Of a stretch of 64,000 bases of DNA, positions 53,176-61,326 are shown piece after piece. The notes beneath the pieces were generated by a model that saw only the letters and a list, made by a program, of their open reading frames with translations, was not told the DNA's origin and did not search any database. Each line of letters begins with the position of its first letter. Within the stretch, counting starts at the first letter, position 1. A program made the translations under genes and the position numbers. Source of the stretch: JAWVFM01 sp963841455 (lineage in GTDB: Bacteria; Actinomycetota; Thermoleophilia; Solirubrobacterales; 70-9); the NCBI GenBank assembly GCA_963841455.1, contig CAWJCU010000009.1, forward strand, positions 73,423 through 137,422. The letters are read 5' to 3'.

Positions 53176-53733
53176 CTAACTCGCGGCGGCGTGCCTCACA
53201 CGGTGCATGGCCCAGCCGAGGGCCGTCATCCCGATGCCGTTCAGGACGAAGCCGAAGCCGACGAGGATCGCCAGCGTCGCGTAGCCGATATCGGGACTCG
53301 CGATGATCGCGATGCCGGCGACGATCTCGAAGACCCCGGCGAGGGCATGCCAGAAGCGGTGCTGTGGCTCGTCGAACGCGGTCGCGAAGCGGATCACTCC
53401 GACCGCGATCAGCCAGATGCCGATCAACAGCGCCACGAAGGCGACACCGCCGACCGGGTGCCGAATCAACAGGACGCCGACGATCGCGCTGAGGACGCCG
53501 AGGAGCGCCGTCATCCCACGGTTGCGGGTGCTCTTCATCAACGACGCGACGAGCTCCATGATGCCGTCGAGGAGCAGGAAGATGCCGGCTATGACGGCCA
53601 GCGTCGCAAGGCTGTCGCTGGGCTTGAAGAGGATGATCACGCCCGCGACGATGCTGAGAAGCCCGACGAGAACGAGCAACCACCACCCCACGGTCGCCTC
53701 CCTCACGTCCAGCTGATCCTCGGTTGCGATCAT
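53176..53733 (-). CDS. HdeD-family acid-resistance membrane protein
   Basis: 185 residues with six hydrophobic helices in three pairs: WWLLVLVGLLSIVAGVIILF, IAGIFLLLDGIMELVASL, LLGVLSAIVGVLLIRHPVGG and so on. The short N-terminus (MIATEDQLDVREATVG) and repeated GxxxxLxG helices match HdeD/DUF308. In enterobacteria HdeD supports acid resistance at high density; here it may be a general stress membrane protein. A GGAGGGAG ribosome-binding site precedes the ATG. Confidence 0.87.
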   Translation of the reverse strand: MIATEDQLDVREATVGWWLLVLVGLLSIVAGVIILFKPSDSLATLAVIAGIFLLLDGIMELVASLMKSTRNRGMTALLGVLSAIVGVLLIRHPVGGVAFVALLIGIWLIAVGVIRFATAFDEPQHRFWHALAGVFEIVAGIAIIASPDIGYATLAILVGFGFVLNGIGMTALGWAMHRVRHAAAS

Positions 53734-53873
53734 CCGCGCTCCCTCCTCGAGTCGGCAGTCCGGCGTGTCACTCGAATGCTACGCCGACCGCCGGACTCGA
53801 GCCGTGCGTCCCGGTACCCGACGAACGCCGGGGGGTCCTCAGCGCGGAAACGCGTTCGGGAACACGCCGGAGG

Positions 53874-54177
53874 TCATCCCAAGGATCTGGCGCACGGTTC
53901 GTCGCGCGGGAGCCGGATGGTCGCGCCGCCGAAGGCGTAGATCCCGCGCTGGATCTCGAGCTGGGCGAACCGCGCGTCCGCCGCCGCTATGCGAATGTGG
54001 CCGCGGGCGGTTGATGGCCCGCGATCGTCTTCCTGGCGACCTGGCCGTTGGAGGCGATGATCACGCCCGCGAGCGCCGAGCCCCCTAGCGCGACGAACAG
54101 CGCGACCAATGCGACGACCATCGCCGGCGATGGCCGGCCAGAAAGCACTCGGTCCGGCCAGAAAGCACTCGGTGCAT
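53874..54177 (-). pseudogene. Small single-helix membrane protein broken by a 20-bp tandem duplication
   Basis: Without the second copy of a 20-bp repeat the minus strand reads MHRVLSGRPSPAMVVALVAL then FVALGGSALAGVIIASNGQV, the common actinobacterial small protein with RPSPAMVVxLxALFVALGGxA. The duplication shifts the frame after the ATG at 54177; an internal GTG at 54148 could rescue the helix. A second frame change near 54005 would extend the protein through FAQLEIQRGIYAFGGATIRL to a stop at 53874; otherwise it ends at 53987. It lies next to a tRNA fragment, at the edge of a possibly mobile region. Confidence 0.5.
54134..54173. repeat. 20-bp perfect tandem duplication
   Basis: CCGGCCAGAAAGCACTCGGT occurs at 54134-54153 and again at 54154-54173. 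Twenty is not a multiple of three, so the copy adds two bases to the frame of the small membrane protein here. Confidence 0.9.
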
Positions 54178-54286
54178 GGCACCTCCCTGATACGGACGCG
54201 CCGGACGGTCGACCGCTGCCGGCGCCCGCGCGCCTTTGGCGACGCCAACACACCACCTCGCGGATGCCGAAAGCCTGTTTGGAGAC

Positions 54287-54318
54287 TGGTCGGGGCGACT
54301 GGATTTGAACCAGCGAAC
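54287..54318 (-). other. tRNA-Pro-like 3' fragment 1 (T arm, acceptor 3' strand and CCA)
   Basis: On the minus strand the sequence reads a T arm GCTGG-TTCAAAT-CCAGT, acceptor 3' strand CGCCCCG, discriminator A and an encoded CCA. No anticodon arm, D arm or acceptor 5' strand precedes; instead the stop codon of the coiled-coil gene is adjacent. Such fragments arise when an element integrates at the 3' end of a tRNA gene. The plus strand reads as the familiar false peptide GATGFEPANLRLPR. Confidence 0.6.
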
Positions 54319-55338
54319 TTACGTCTCCCGCGTTGTGGCCCGGCCGGTAGGCGGCTCACGGCGAGCAGAGTGGGGAGCGGGGTCGATGTAGGCACGCTCG
54401 AGCAATGTCGCAAGATGTTCGGGCGGCAGGCCTGGAATCGATTCCACGTCGTCGGCCGAGCCGAAGCCGCCGATCGCTTCGCGCCGCGTGACCAAGCGTG
54501 CCGCCTGGGTGATGGAGAGGCCCAATCCCCTCAGGCCCTCGACGGTGGCCGTGTTGAGCTCGAGGCGCCCGGCGGCGTCGCGCCGATTCCCGTTCGTCTC
54601 GGCGACCATCCGCAATTGAGCGACTCGGTTCTCGTACTTCGCAGCGTCGGCAGTCGCCCTTCTCGATAGGCGCTCCACCACCTGGTGCTGGTCGACCAGC
54701 CTCCGTGTCGTTTCCTCGAGCTTCGCTCCAAGCTCCGCCACAACGGCTTTGTGGGCCTGCCGGGCGGCGTCATTTGTTTGCTCGGCCTCAGTCAGGGCGT
54801 CGTCGGCTCGGCGCCGGGCGTCCTCGGACTCACGAAGCGTTGCTTCGAGCGCCTCGACCGTGGCCGATGCAGCCTCCTCGGCCTCCTCCTGCGCAATCTC
54901 CGCGGCTCGGAGTCGGGCCTCTATCTCCGAGACGGTCGCGTGCCGGGCCGCCTCGGCTTCGCGCCGCCACCGCTCGGCCGCTGAGAGCCTGGCGAGCAGG
55001 CGCTCGCGCTCGGCCTCGTGAGCCTCCTCCGCCGCTCGCTCGGCACGCTCCGCCGCGCCAAGGCGGGCCTCGAGGTCTTGGATCTTCGCTTCAAGGGCCG
55101 CCACGGTGCGACGCTGAGCCTCCGCCGCCCGCCTCGCCTTGCGAGCGACCCCCGCCCTGCGTCGGTCGCCGGCCGTCCGCTCCTTGTCGACGCGATCCGT
55201 TGCCTCGTCGCCGAGCGCGATCGGCGGCGCCGAGGGGTTGAGGCCGAGATTGCCGGGCGCGGTCTGCCCGCCGCTGCGTCCGACGACGCGGGCCAGCAAT
55301 CCGCCGGCCTTGCGGGGCGGTGTCGACCCCTCACTCAC
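54319..55338 (-). CDS. Coiled-coil protein with C-terminal helix-hairpin-helix domain
   Basis: 339 residues. The first 50 are Gly/Pro-rich; residues 60-250 are a continuous Ala/Glu/Arg coiled coil (KIQDLEARLGAAERAERAAE, VSEIEARLRAAEIAQEEAEE). Residues 265-320 look like a ComEA-type HhH: LELNTATVEGLRGLGLSITQ, RREAIGGFGSADDVESIPGL. HhH domains bind DNA backbone without sequence preference. The gene ends exactly where a tRNA-Pro 3' fragment begins, and another fragment lies upstream, so it may be a single-gene cassette. No homologous family is known to me. Confidence 0.75.
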   Translation of the reverse strand: MSEGSTPPRKAGGLLARVVGRSGGQTAPGNLGLNPSAPPIALGDEATDRVDKERTAGDRRRAGVARKARRAAEAQRRTVAALEAKIQDLEARLGAAERAERAAEEAHEAERERLLARLSAAERWRREAEAARHATVSEIEARLRAAEIAQEEAEEAASATVEALEATLRESEDARRRADDALTEAEQTNDAARQAHKAVVAELGAKLEETTRRLVDQHQVVERLSRRATADAAKYENRVAQLRMVAETNGNRRDAAGRLELNTATVEGLRGLGLSITQAARLVTRREAIGGFGSADDVESIPGLPPEHLATLLERAYIDPAPHSARREPPTGRATTRET

Positions 55339-55442
55339 GATTCCTTACCCCGATCGCCAGAGAACCCCGGCCTCGTCTCATACCGCGCTCAAGTATTGCG
55401 GGTTGCGGGAGCATGTACACCCACTTCCCTGAAATGCTGAAA

Positions 55443-55461
55443 GCCCGCTTCCGAAGCGGGC
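55443..55461 (-). terminator. Hairpin terminator next to tRNA fragment 2
   Basis: GCCCGCTT (55443-55450) and AAGCGGGC (55454-55461) form an eight-base stem with a three-base loop. Read on the minus strand the stem is followed by TTTC. It lies nine bases downstream, on the minus strand, of the tRNA-like 3' end at 55471, the normal position of a tRNA terminator. Confidence 0.6.
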
Positions 55462-55470
55462 CTTCGCTCG

Positions 55471-55495
55471 TCGGGGCGGCCGGATTTGAACCCAC
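55471..55495 (-). other. tRNA-Pro-like 3' fragment 2
   Basis: The minus strand has a T arm GTGGG-TTCAAAT-CCGGC with one mismatch, acceptor 3' strand CGCCCCG and discriminator A. The rest of the tRNA is absent. Twenty-three bases (55471-55493) are identical to fragment 3 at 61111-61133, and the flanks toward the terminator are also alike. Confidence 0.55.
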
Positions 55496-55535
55496 AGTCG
55501 CCTATTAAGCCTCTCCGACGTCGAATGGGCGGCCC

Positions 55536-55565
55536 GGGCGCCGGACTGGATCGAGTCCGGCGCCC
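55536..55565 (-). terminator. Strong hairpin terminator of the secreted barrel protein gene
   Basis: GGGCGCCGGACT (55536-55547) pairs perfectly with AGTCCGGCGCCC (55554-55565) over a six-base loop GGATCG. It starts seven bases after the stop of the gene ending at 55573, read on the minus strand. There is no clear T-run. Confidence 0.6.
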
Positions 55566-55572
55566 GTGACAG

Positions 55573-56034
55573 TCAGCCTCTCAGGCGGAAGACGAAGTCG
55601 AACTTCGTTCCGGCCTTGTTGTGGTACTTCAGCCCCATCTGGCCACGCGCCTTCTTGTACGCGCCGGTACCGCCGGTGATCGCGAGCACGCTGTTGCCTT
55701 TGTCGTAGAAGGGGCCCTCGACCGTGATCTGCCCATGGGACAGGAAGGTCGTCCACATGCACTCCCACGACTTACCCACGACGATGCGCACGCACGACCC
55801 TTGGTCGTGACCGACCTTCCTCTTGTCGCCGGCGTTGTACACCTTGTTCCCGAACGTCAGGATGTTGCCGGCGTGGTCGCCCTTCTTGCCGTTGGTGACG
55901 GCGTCAGTGGTCGCGTGCTCCACCACCGTGATGGTGCGACCTGAGTGCTTCTGCCCGTGACGAGCGCTGGCGCTGACCGCGATCACCAAGACCACCGACA
56001 GTGCCAGAGCCGCGAGTACCGCTACCCGCTTCAT
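55573..56034 (-). CDS. Secreted allene-oxide-cyclase-barrel-like protein
   Basis: 153 residues from the ATG at 56034, which follows AAGGAGG by about five bases (a GTG two codons earlier is less likely). A signal peptide (MKRVAVLAALALSVVLVIAV then SASA) is followed by a small beta barrel with GDHAGNILTFGNKVYNAGD, GSCVRIVVGKSWECMWTTF and SVLAITGGTGAYKKARGQM. The GTGAY...ARG tail is typical of the allene oxide cyclase/dirigent-like fold in bacteria. GC is visibly lower than the neighbours. Function unknown. Confidence 0.8.
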   Translation of the reverse strand: MKRVAVLAALALSVVLVIAVSASARHGQKHSGRTITVVEHATTDAVTNGKKGDHAGNILTFGNKVYNAGDKRKVGHDQGSCVRIVVGKSWECMWTTFLSHGQITVEGPFYDKGNSVLAITGGTGAYKKARGQMGLKYHNKAGTKFDFVFRLRG

Positions 56035-56076
56035 CTCCACCTCCTTGTGGTTGTCCGCTGGATAGGTCGTGCGACG

Positions 56077-56442
56077 CTATCGCGTTCGACCCCGCGCTCG
56101 AGCTCCGGCGACACTCGCCGCCCTCCGCGCCTTCGTGCGCTCGAGTAGGGCCTCAACCTCGTCGAGCTTCTGGCTCGACGCAAGCGCATCGGCTGCGATA
56201 AGCCCCCGTCGTGGACCCCCGCGACGAGCTCCTTGATCTCGCTCAGCTTGAACCCTGCGCTCTGCGCAACGCCGATGAAGGCGAGCTTGCCGAGCACATC
56301 GGGTTCGTAGCGGCGCTGCCCGCTCAGCCGACCAGGCTCCGGCGGCAGGCCGATCGACTCGTAGAGTCCTACCAGGCGAATACGGAGCGGCAGATTGCCG
56401 TGGTGGTTCTCGAGCGGCGCTCGTAGCCGCGGCGAGGTTCAC
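56077..56442 (-). pseudogene. MerR-family regulator, frameshifted and degenerate
   Basis: The core reads YESIGLPPEPGRLSGQRRYE, DVLGKLAFIGVAQSAGFKLS and EIKELVAGVHDGG, the wing and linker helix of MerR regulators. The N-terminal helix-turn-helix (VNLAAATSAARE, then NHHGNLPLRIRLVGLYESIG) needs a frame change near 56405, and the C-terminal dimer helix (SSQKLDEVEALLERTKARRA) a second near 56205. The usual ATIRYYE motif is distorted even after correction, so some real decay is likely. No effector cysteines are seen. It is located between the secreted barrel protein and an aldehyde dehydrogenase. Confidence 0.6.
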
Positions 56443-56547
56443 GGCAGGCGCTTGCGAGCACGTCCGGCGGTCAACCACAACCGCCGAGCGGCAGTCCACG
56501 CGGAGGCGTATCGTCGCTCCCACCCCACCCACCGGAGGAGCCGACGC

Positions 56548-58002
56548 ATGTCGATCATCGAGCAGGAGACAACCACCGACGACGCCACGGCAATCGACGA
56601 GCTCCACCAGATCGTCGAGCGCCAGCGCGCGGCGTTCCTCGCCGACCCGTATCCGTCACTCGCGGAGCGGTTGGAGCTCCTGGGAGCGCTCGCGGTCATG
56701 GTCATGAACCGTCGAACTCAGATCGAGGAGGCGATGAACGCCGACTTCGGCGTACACCCGACGCTCGCGACCGACCTGATCGAGGTCCTTGGCGTCGCCG
56801 GCCGGGCTGCCTACGCGGCCGAGCATCTCGCCGAGTGGATTGCGCCCGAGCCGCGGCAGGTGGACCCGGCTCTCTACGGCAGCGGCCGCGCGTTCGTCGC
56901 CCCCCAGCCGAAGGGCGTGATCGGCAACATCAGCCCCTGGAACTTCCCGTTCGACCTCTCCATCGGCCCTCTGGTCGAGATGCTGGCGGCCGGAAACCGG
57001 GTCGTCTTGAAGCCCTCGGAGCACACACCGGCGTGCTCGGAGGTGCTGCGGGACATGGTGCACGAGACGTTCGACGGCGATCGCGTCGACGTCGCGGTCG
57101 GTGGTCTCGAGCTCGCCAAGGCCTTCACCCACGTGCGCTGGGACCACCTGCTCTACACGGGGAGCCCCGGGATCGGGCGCGAGATAGCGAAGGCGGCAGC
57201 CGAGAACCTGGTGCCGGTCACGCTCGAGCTCGGCGGCAAGTGCCCGGCGATCCTCGCCGGCGACTCGATCGATGCCGAGTCGGTGAAGCAGGTCCTGGGC
57301 ACGAAGGCGCTCAAGAACGGCCAGATGTGCATCTCGGTCGACTACTGCCTGGTGCCCCGTGACCAGATGGAGGAGTTCGCCGAGCTGGCGGTGGAGCACG
57401 TGCGCGAGAACATGCCGGGGTTCCACGACTCCGCGAGCAACACGAGCATCATCACGGACCGCCATCTCCAGCGGATCGAGGGCATGCTCGACGACGCTCG
57501 CGAGCGCGGGTGCGACGTGCGGTCCTTGGAGGACGCCGAGGCCGATCCGTCGACGCGGCAGCTGCCGATGTCGATCGTGATCGACCCGCCCGGCGATCTT
57601 GCCCTCATGCAGGAGGAGATCTTTGGACCCATCCTCCCCGTGAAGGCCTACGACGACCTCGACGAGGCGGTGGAGTACGTGAACGCGGGCGAGCGGCCGC
57701 TGGCGCTTTACGTGTTCTCGAAGGACGAGGACGTCGCCGACGACGTCCTGCGGCGCACGACTTCCGGCGGCGCGTGCGTGAACTCGGCCGCCGTGCACGG
57801 CGCGCTCCCGTCGCTGCCGTTCGGGGGAATCGGCCAGAGTGGCACGGGCCGCCACCACGGGCTCGAGGGTTTCCGTGAGTTCTCCAACCCACGCGCGGTC
57901 TTCATCCGCGGGGAGGGCGACATGATCGAGGCGTTCGCGCCGCCTTATGGCGAGGCCGCCCAGGCCGTTGTGGGCGCAGCGTTCGGGCAGGCCGAGCAGT
58001 AG
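56548..58002 (+). CDS. Coniferyl-aldehyde-dehydrogenase-type aldehyde dehydrogenase
   Basis: 484 residues from an ATG preceded by GGAGGAG. Features are the N-terminal helices with RLELLGALAVMVMNRRTQIE, the NAD-binding IGNISPWNFPFDLSIGPLVE, catalytic Glu in VTLELGGKCPAIL and catalytic Cys in KNGQMCISVDYCLVP. The MQEEIFGPILPVKAYDDLDE and GGIGQSGTGRHHGLEGF segments complete it. The HPTLATDLIEVLG and FAPPYG features fit the coniferyl aldehyde dehydrogenase group, which act on aromatic or long-chain aldehydes. Substrate not proven. Confidence 0.87.
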   Translation: MSIIEQETTTDDATAIDELHQIVERQRAAFLADPYPSLAERLELLGALAVMVMNRRTQIEEAMNADFGVHPTLATDLIEVLGVAGRAAYAAEHLAEWIAPEPRQVDPALYGSGRAFVAPQPKGVIGNISPWNFPFDLSIGPLVEMLAAGNRVVLKPSEHTPACSEVLRDMVHETFDGDRVDVAVGGLELAKAFTHVRWDHLLYTGSPGIGREIAKAAAENLVPVTLELGGKCPAILAGDSIDAESVKQVLGTKALKNGQMCISVDYCLVPRDQMEEFAELAVEHVRENMPGFHDSASNTSIITDRHLQRIEGMLDDARERGCDVRSLEDAEADPSTRQLPMSIVIDPPGDLALMQEEIFGPILPVKAYDDLDEAVEYVNAGERPLALYVFSKDEDVADDVLRRTTSGGACVNSAAVHGALPSLPFGGIGQSGTGRHHGLEGFREFSNPRAVFIRGEGDMIEAFAPPYGEAAQAVVGAAFGQAEQ

Positions 58003-58126
58003 AGGCCAATCGTTCGGCAACCCGCCGAGGGCACCGAGAGTGACGTAAGACACGAGGTCGGGTAGCCTCGAGAGCCAAGCACCTGTCGCCCGCCGCAAAC
58101 TGACATCTCGCCCTAACCTCGCGGAG

Positions 58127-58585
58127 ATGGCGCGAACCGCACTCGAGGACAGAGGACAGATCCTCGACGCGCTCGCGGTGGCGGTCGATCAGCTCGCGCT
58201 CGCAGTCGCGTGCCTGAGTGAGGCCTTTGAGCTCCTCGCCGTCGATGCCGCGGACCGCCTCGAGACTGAGCTGTATCGGCCCGTGCAAAAGGCCTACGGG
58301 CGAAGCCTGCGCACGCACACCCAGTTCGCCGAGCGGTGCGCGCTCCCTAGGCGTGAGTTCGAGCCGCCGTCACCGGGGCTGAGATCACAGGGGGTGAGTC
58401 CCTTCGTTGAGCGGGCGGTGACCGCGTCGACCGATGCGGACCGCACGATCGCCGAGCTCCAAGACTCGATGCTGCCGATCGAATCCGGCGATGCGGAGTT
58501 GCGCACGGGACTCAGCGATGTCCGCGAACTCCTCGACGCGGTACCCGCGAGCGCTCGCCAGTTCCTGCGCACATTGGGTCGCTAG
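58127..58585 (+). CDS. Helical hypothetical protein
   Basis: 152 residues: MARTALEDRGQILDALAVAV, then QLALAVACLSEAFELLAVDA and VERAVTASTDADRTIAELQD. It appears all-helical with a Pro-rich break around residue 80-90 (REFEPPSPGLRSQG). No signal peptide or membrane helix. No family is recognised. The convergent desaturase gene ends 70 bases away. Confidence 0.65.
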   Translation: MARTALEDRGQILDALAVAVDQLALAVACLSEAFELLAVDAADRLETELYRPVQKAYGRSLRTHTQFAERCALPRREFEPPSPGLRSQGVSPFVERAVTASTDADRTIAELQDSMLPIESGDAELRTGLSDVRELLDAVPASARQFLRTLGR

Positions 58586-58654
58586 TCACCTCCCGGACCG
58601 CGGGACCGAACCCAAGGGTTTCGCTTGAGGGCTAAGGATCGGCGGGTAAGCCGC

Positions 58655-59854
58655 CTATGGGAACGCTGGAATTGGGCCCCTCGCGCTGGCGACGACCGGA
58701 CCCGGGTCCTCGACGATGGGGGCCGCGACATACGGGGGAGCCTTCGGGCGCGGCGCGCCGCCGGGGAACGCGAGTCTCAGGATCGTGCGCTGGACCATCA
58801 GCCACTGCTGCAGGAATGGCCCCGTGTTGTATGGCAGCTCGTACTTCTCGCAGATCGCCTTCACTCTCGGCGCGATCTCCTTGTAGCGCGAGCTCGGCAT
58901 GTCCGGGTAGAGGTGATGCTCGACCTGGTAGCTGAGGTTGCCGCTCATCAGGTGGAACGTGTCATTGCCCTCGATGTTTGCGGCGCCGATCAGCTGGCGG
59001 ATGTACCAGGCCCCTCGGGTCTCGTCGGCGGCCTCCTCCTCGGTGAAGGTGTAGGCCTGATCGGGAAAGTGCCCGCAAAAGATGATCGCGTTTGACCAGA
59101 TGTTGCGGATGAAGTTCGCGGCGATGTTCGCTTGGAGTGTCCGCTTGAACCCCTTGCGTCCGCTGAGCGCCGGGAACATGACGTAGTCCTTGAGGATCTG
59201 GCGACCGGCTTTCTGGCCGAACTCCTTGAGCTCGCGACGCAGCTGCTTCTTGTCCTTGGTCCCCGCCCGAATCTTTTCGAGGTCCATGTCATGGACCGCA
59301 ACGCCCCACTCGAAGAAGAGCATCAGCAGGACATTGATCACCGGCTGCGCAAGGAAGCGCGGCTCCCACTTCTGCTTCGGATCGACGCGCATGATCTCGT
59401 AGCCGACGTCTTTGTCCTTGCCGACGACGTTCGTATACGTGTGGTGCAGGTAGTTGTGGGAGTGCTTCCACGCCGCCGAGGTCGAGGCCGTATCCCAGTC
59501 CCAGGTCGAAGAGTGGATGTTCGGATCGTTCATCCAGTCCCATTGTCCGTGGAGGATGTTGTGGCCGATCTCCATGTTCTCGAGGATCTTCGCCGTGCCG
59601 AGCCCGACCGTTCCGAGGAGCCACGCCGGGGGATAGCGCGAGGCCATCAGCACGATCCGCGAGAGCGCCGCGAGGCGGCGGTGGAACTGGACGATGCTCC
59701 GGATGTAGTCGGCGTCGCGGGCACCGAGGTCGGCTCGGACCTCGTCGCCGATCGTCTGGAAGGCCTCGCCGATCTCGTCGATCTGGTCAGGCGTAAGGCG
59801 GTGCAGCGGATGATTGGGGTCGGCGCTCGTGTAGGCACCGTTGACACTGGGCAT
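58655..59854 (-). CDS. Membrane fatty acid / acyl-CoA desaturase
   Basis: 399 residues. Histidine boxes are all present: GHNILHGQWDWMND (box 1), WKHSHNYLHHTYTNVVG (box 2, HxxHH) and NLSYQVEHHLYPDMPSSRY (box 3, QxxHH). It introduces a double bond into acyl-CoA or acyl-lipid chains using a di-iron centre. It starts ten bases after the reductase stop with a GAGGAG ribosome-binding site, so the two make an operon comparable to the desaturase/oxidoreductase pair in mycobacteria (DesA3-type with Rv3230c-type). Confidence 0.92.
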   Translation of the reverse strand: MPSVNGAYTSADPNHPLHRLTPDQIDEIGEAFQTIGDEVRADLGARDADYIRSIVQFHRRLAALSRIVLMASRYPPAWLLGTVGLGTAKILENMEIGHNILHGQWDWMNDPNIHSSTWDWDTASTSAAWKHSHNYLHHTYTNVVGKDKDVGYEIMRVDPKQKWEPRFLAQPVINVLLMLFFEWGVAVHDMDLEKIRAGTKDKKQLRRELKEFGQKAGRQILKDYVMFPALSGRKGFKRTLQANIAANFIRNIWSNAIIFCGHFPDQAYTFTEEEAADETRGAWYIRQLIGAANIEGNDTFHLMSGNLSYQVEHHLYPDMPSSRYKEIAPRVKAICEKYELPYNTGPFLQQWLMVQRTILRLAFPGGAPRPKAPPYVAAPIVEDPGPVVASARGPIPAFP

Positions 59855-59864
59855 TTTCAGCTCC

Positions 59865-60966
59865 TCATAGTGCGATCTCGATATGCCCCTCGGGGGCGTT
59901 TACACAGGTCCGGATGGTCTGACCCGGCTCGCCGTGGAGCTCGCCGGTCCGCAGGTCGCGGACCTGCCCTGACTGCAGCTTGCCCTTGCAGGTGTGGCAG
60001 ATCCCCAAGCGGCAGCCGAACGGCAGGAGCGCCCCGGCCTCCTCGCCGCCGACCAGGATCGAGATGCCGACGTCGCATGTCGCCTCAACATCGGTGACGC
60101 GGAAGCTGACGGTACCGCCGGAGCCGACCTCGGCGTCGCCGCGGCCGATGATCGGCTGGAAGCGCTCCATGTTGAGGCGGTCGTGATCGCCCTCGGCCTT
60201 CCAGTGATCCTCCAGGGCGTCCATCAGACCTCGGGGACCGGAGAGGAACGTCTCCCGGTCGCTCCAGTCCGGGCAGATCTCGGCGAGGCTCTCCCCGTCG
60301 AGGCGGGGCACCTGGCCGGTCAGATGCTCGTGGAGCGTGTAGCCCTCGTAGGTGCCGTTCATCCGTCGTAGGTCCTCGCCGAAGATCACGTGGTCGGGCT
60401 CGCGGGCACAGTGGATATGGATCACGTCTGTCGAGCTTGTCGCGACGCTCGAGCTCGCGCAACATGCACCAGATCGGGGTGATCCCGCTGCCGGCGCTGA
60501 TCAGCAGGGTGCGCTCGGGCAGTGGGTCGGGCATCCGAAACTCGCCCTCGACGTCGCCCAGGTAGACCATGGAACCGGGCTCAACGTGCTGGGTGAAGTA
60601 GGGCGACATCCGCCCCTCGGGAACGTGCTTGACCGTGATCGAGACGAGCCCGTCCGGATGGTCGGGGTCCGAGGTGAGCGAGTAAGCCCGCCAGTGGCGG
60701 ATGCCGTCGAGCTCTACGCCGATCCGCAGGTACTGACCGGGGCGATGACCGGGCCAGGGGAAGTTCGGCCGAATGACGACAGTCGATGTGTCGCGGGTCT
60801 CCGGCTTGATCCGCTCGATCTTGCCGGTCAGCTCCCGTGCGGACCATGCCGGGTTCATCAGCCCGAGGTAGTCGTCGGGTACGAGGGGGAACGTGATCGA
60901 CCTCGCGAGCGCCATCGTGCGCCGTCGCCATCCCGGTATGTCTGGTGTTGCCGCGCGCTCAACCAT
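59865..60966 (-). CDS. Ferredoxin-NADP reductase / 2Fe-2S ferredoxin fusion, one frameshift
   Basis: About 366 residues in two frames joined near 60430. The N-terminal part has the FAD-binding WRAYSLTSDPDHPDG (RxYS) and the NAD(P)-binding TLLISAGSGITPIWCMLREL. The C-terminal part has LSGPRGLMDALEDHWKAEG and a plant-type 2Fe-2S domain with Cys in FGCRLGICHTCKGKL and IRTCVNAPEG (CX4CX2C...C). It passes electrons from NAD(P)H to the desaturase encoded next. ATG at 60966 or a later ATG at residue 18. Confidence 0.87.
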
Positions 60967-61110
60967 CGTTCACAAGGAACCTCAGATTCCGCGAGCCATT
61001 CTTCACGATTGCCACTTGAAGGGTTTGTAGGACGGAGCGAAGCTTGCGATCGCGCCCTGCCTCGAGGTCCCGAAAGCGAGAAACGAGATCCCGAAGTGGG
61101 CCTCTGCGGA

Positions 61111-61157
61111 TCGGGGCGGCCGGATTTGAACCCGCGACCTTTCGGCCCCCAGCCGAA
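61111..61157 (-). other. tRNA-Pro (GGG) 3' half, fragment 3
   Basis: The minus strand has the anticodon arm TTCGG-CTGGGGG-CCGAA (anticodon GGG), variable loop AGGTC, T arm GCGGG-TTCAAAT-CCGGC (one mismatch), acceptor 3' strand CGCCCCG and discriminator A. The D arm and acceptor 5' strand are replaced by unrelated sequence with repeated GATGCGTCC words (61173-61207). It cannot form a full tRNA. It shares 23 identical bases with fragment 2. Confidence 0.65.
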
Positions 61158-61326
61158 CCGCGGTTGGTGTCGATGCGTCCCGGGGCGTCCCTGGCGTCCG
61201 ATGCGTCCTGAGTGAGCGTCCTTCGTCGCCACGGGTCGTGCCCCGCTCCGCGAGCGGCGGCTCAGGTACGTTCATGGCATTGCCGCCGAGGGGGGCATAC
61301 AGCCGGAGCGCGTCCGCGCCGCCGAG

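Noticed and set aside
55320..55508. Plus-strand frame with a VGAAGFEPTVAY tail
   Set aside because: Same artefact as above: the peptide comes from the strand opposite tRNA-like fragment 2 and its terminator.
60352..61215. Plus-strand frame ending in a GRPDLNPRPFGPQPNRG-like peptide
   Set aside because: This peptide is the well-known false translation of the strand opposite a tRNA-Pro gene; the frame is otherwise antisense to the reductase.
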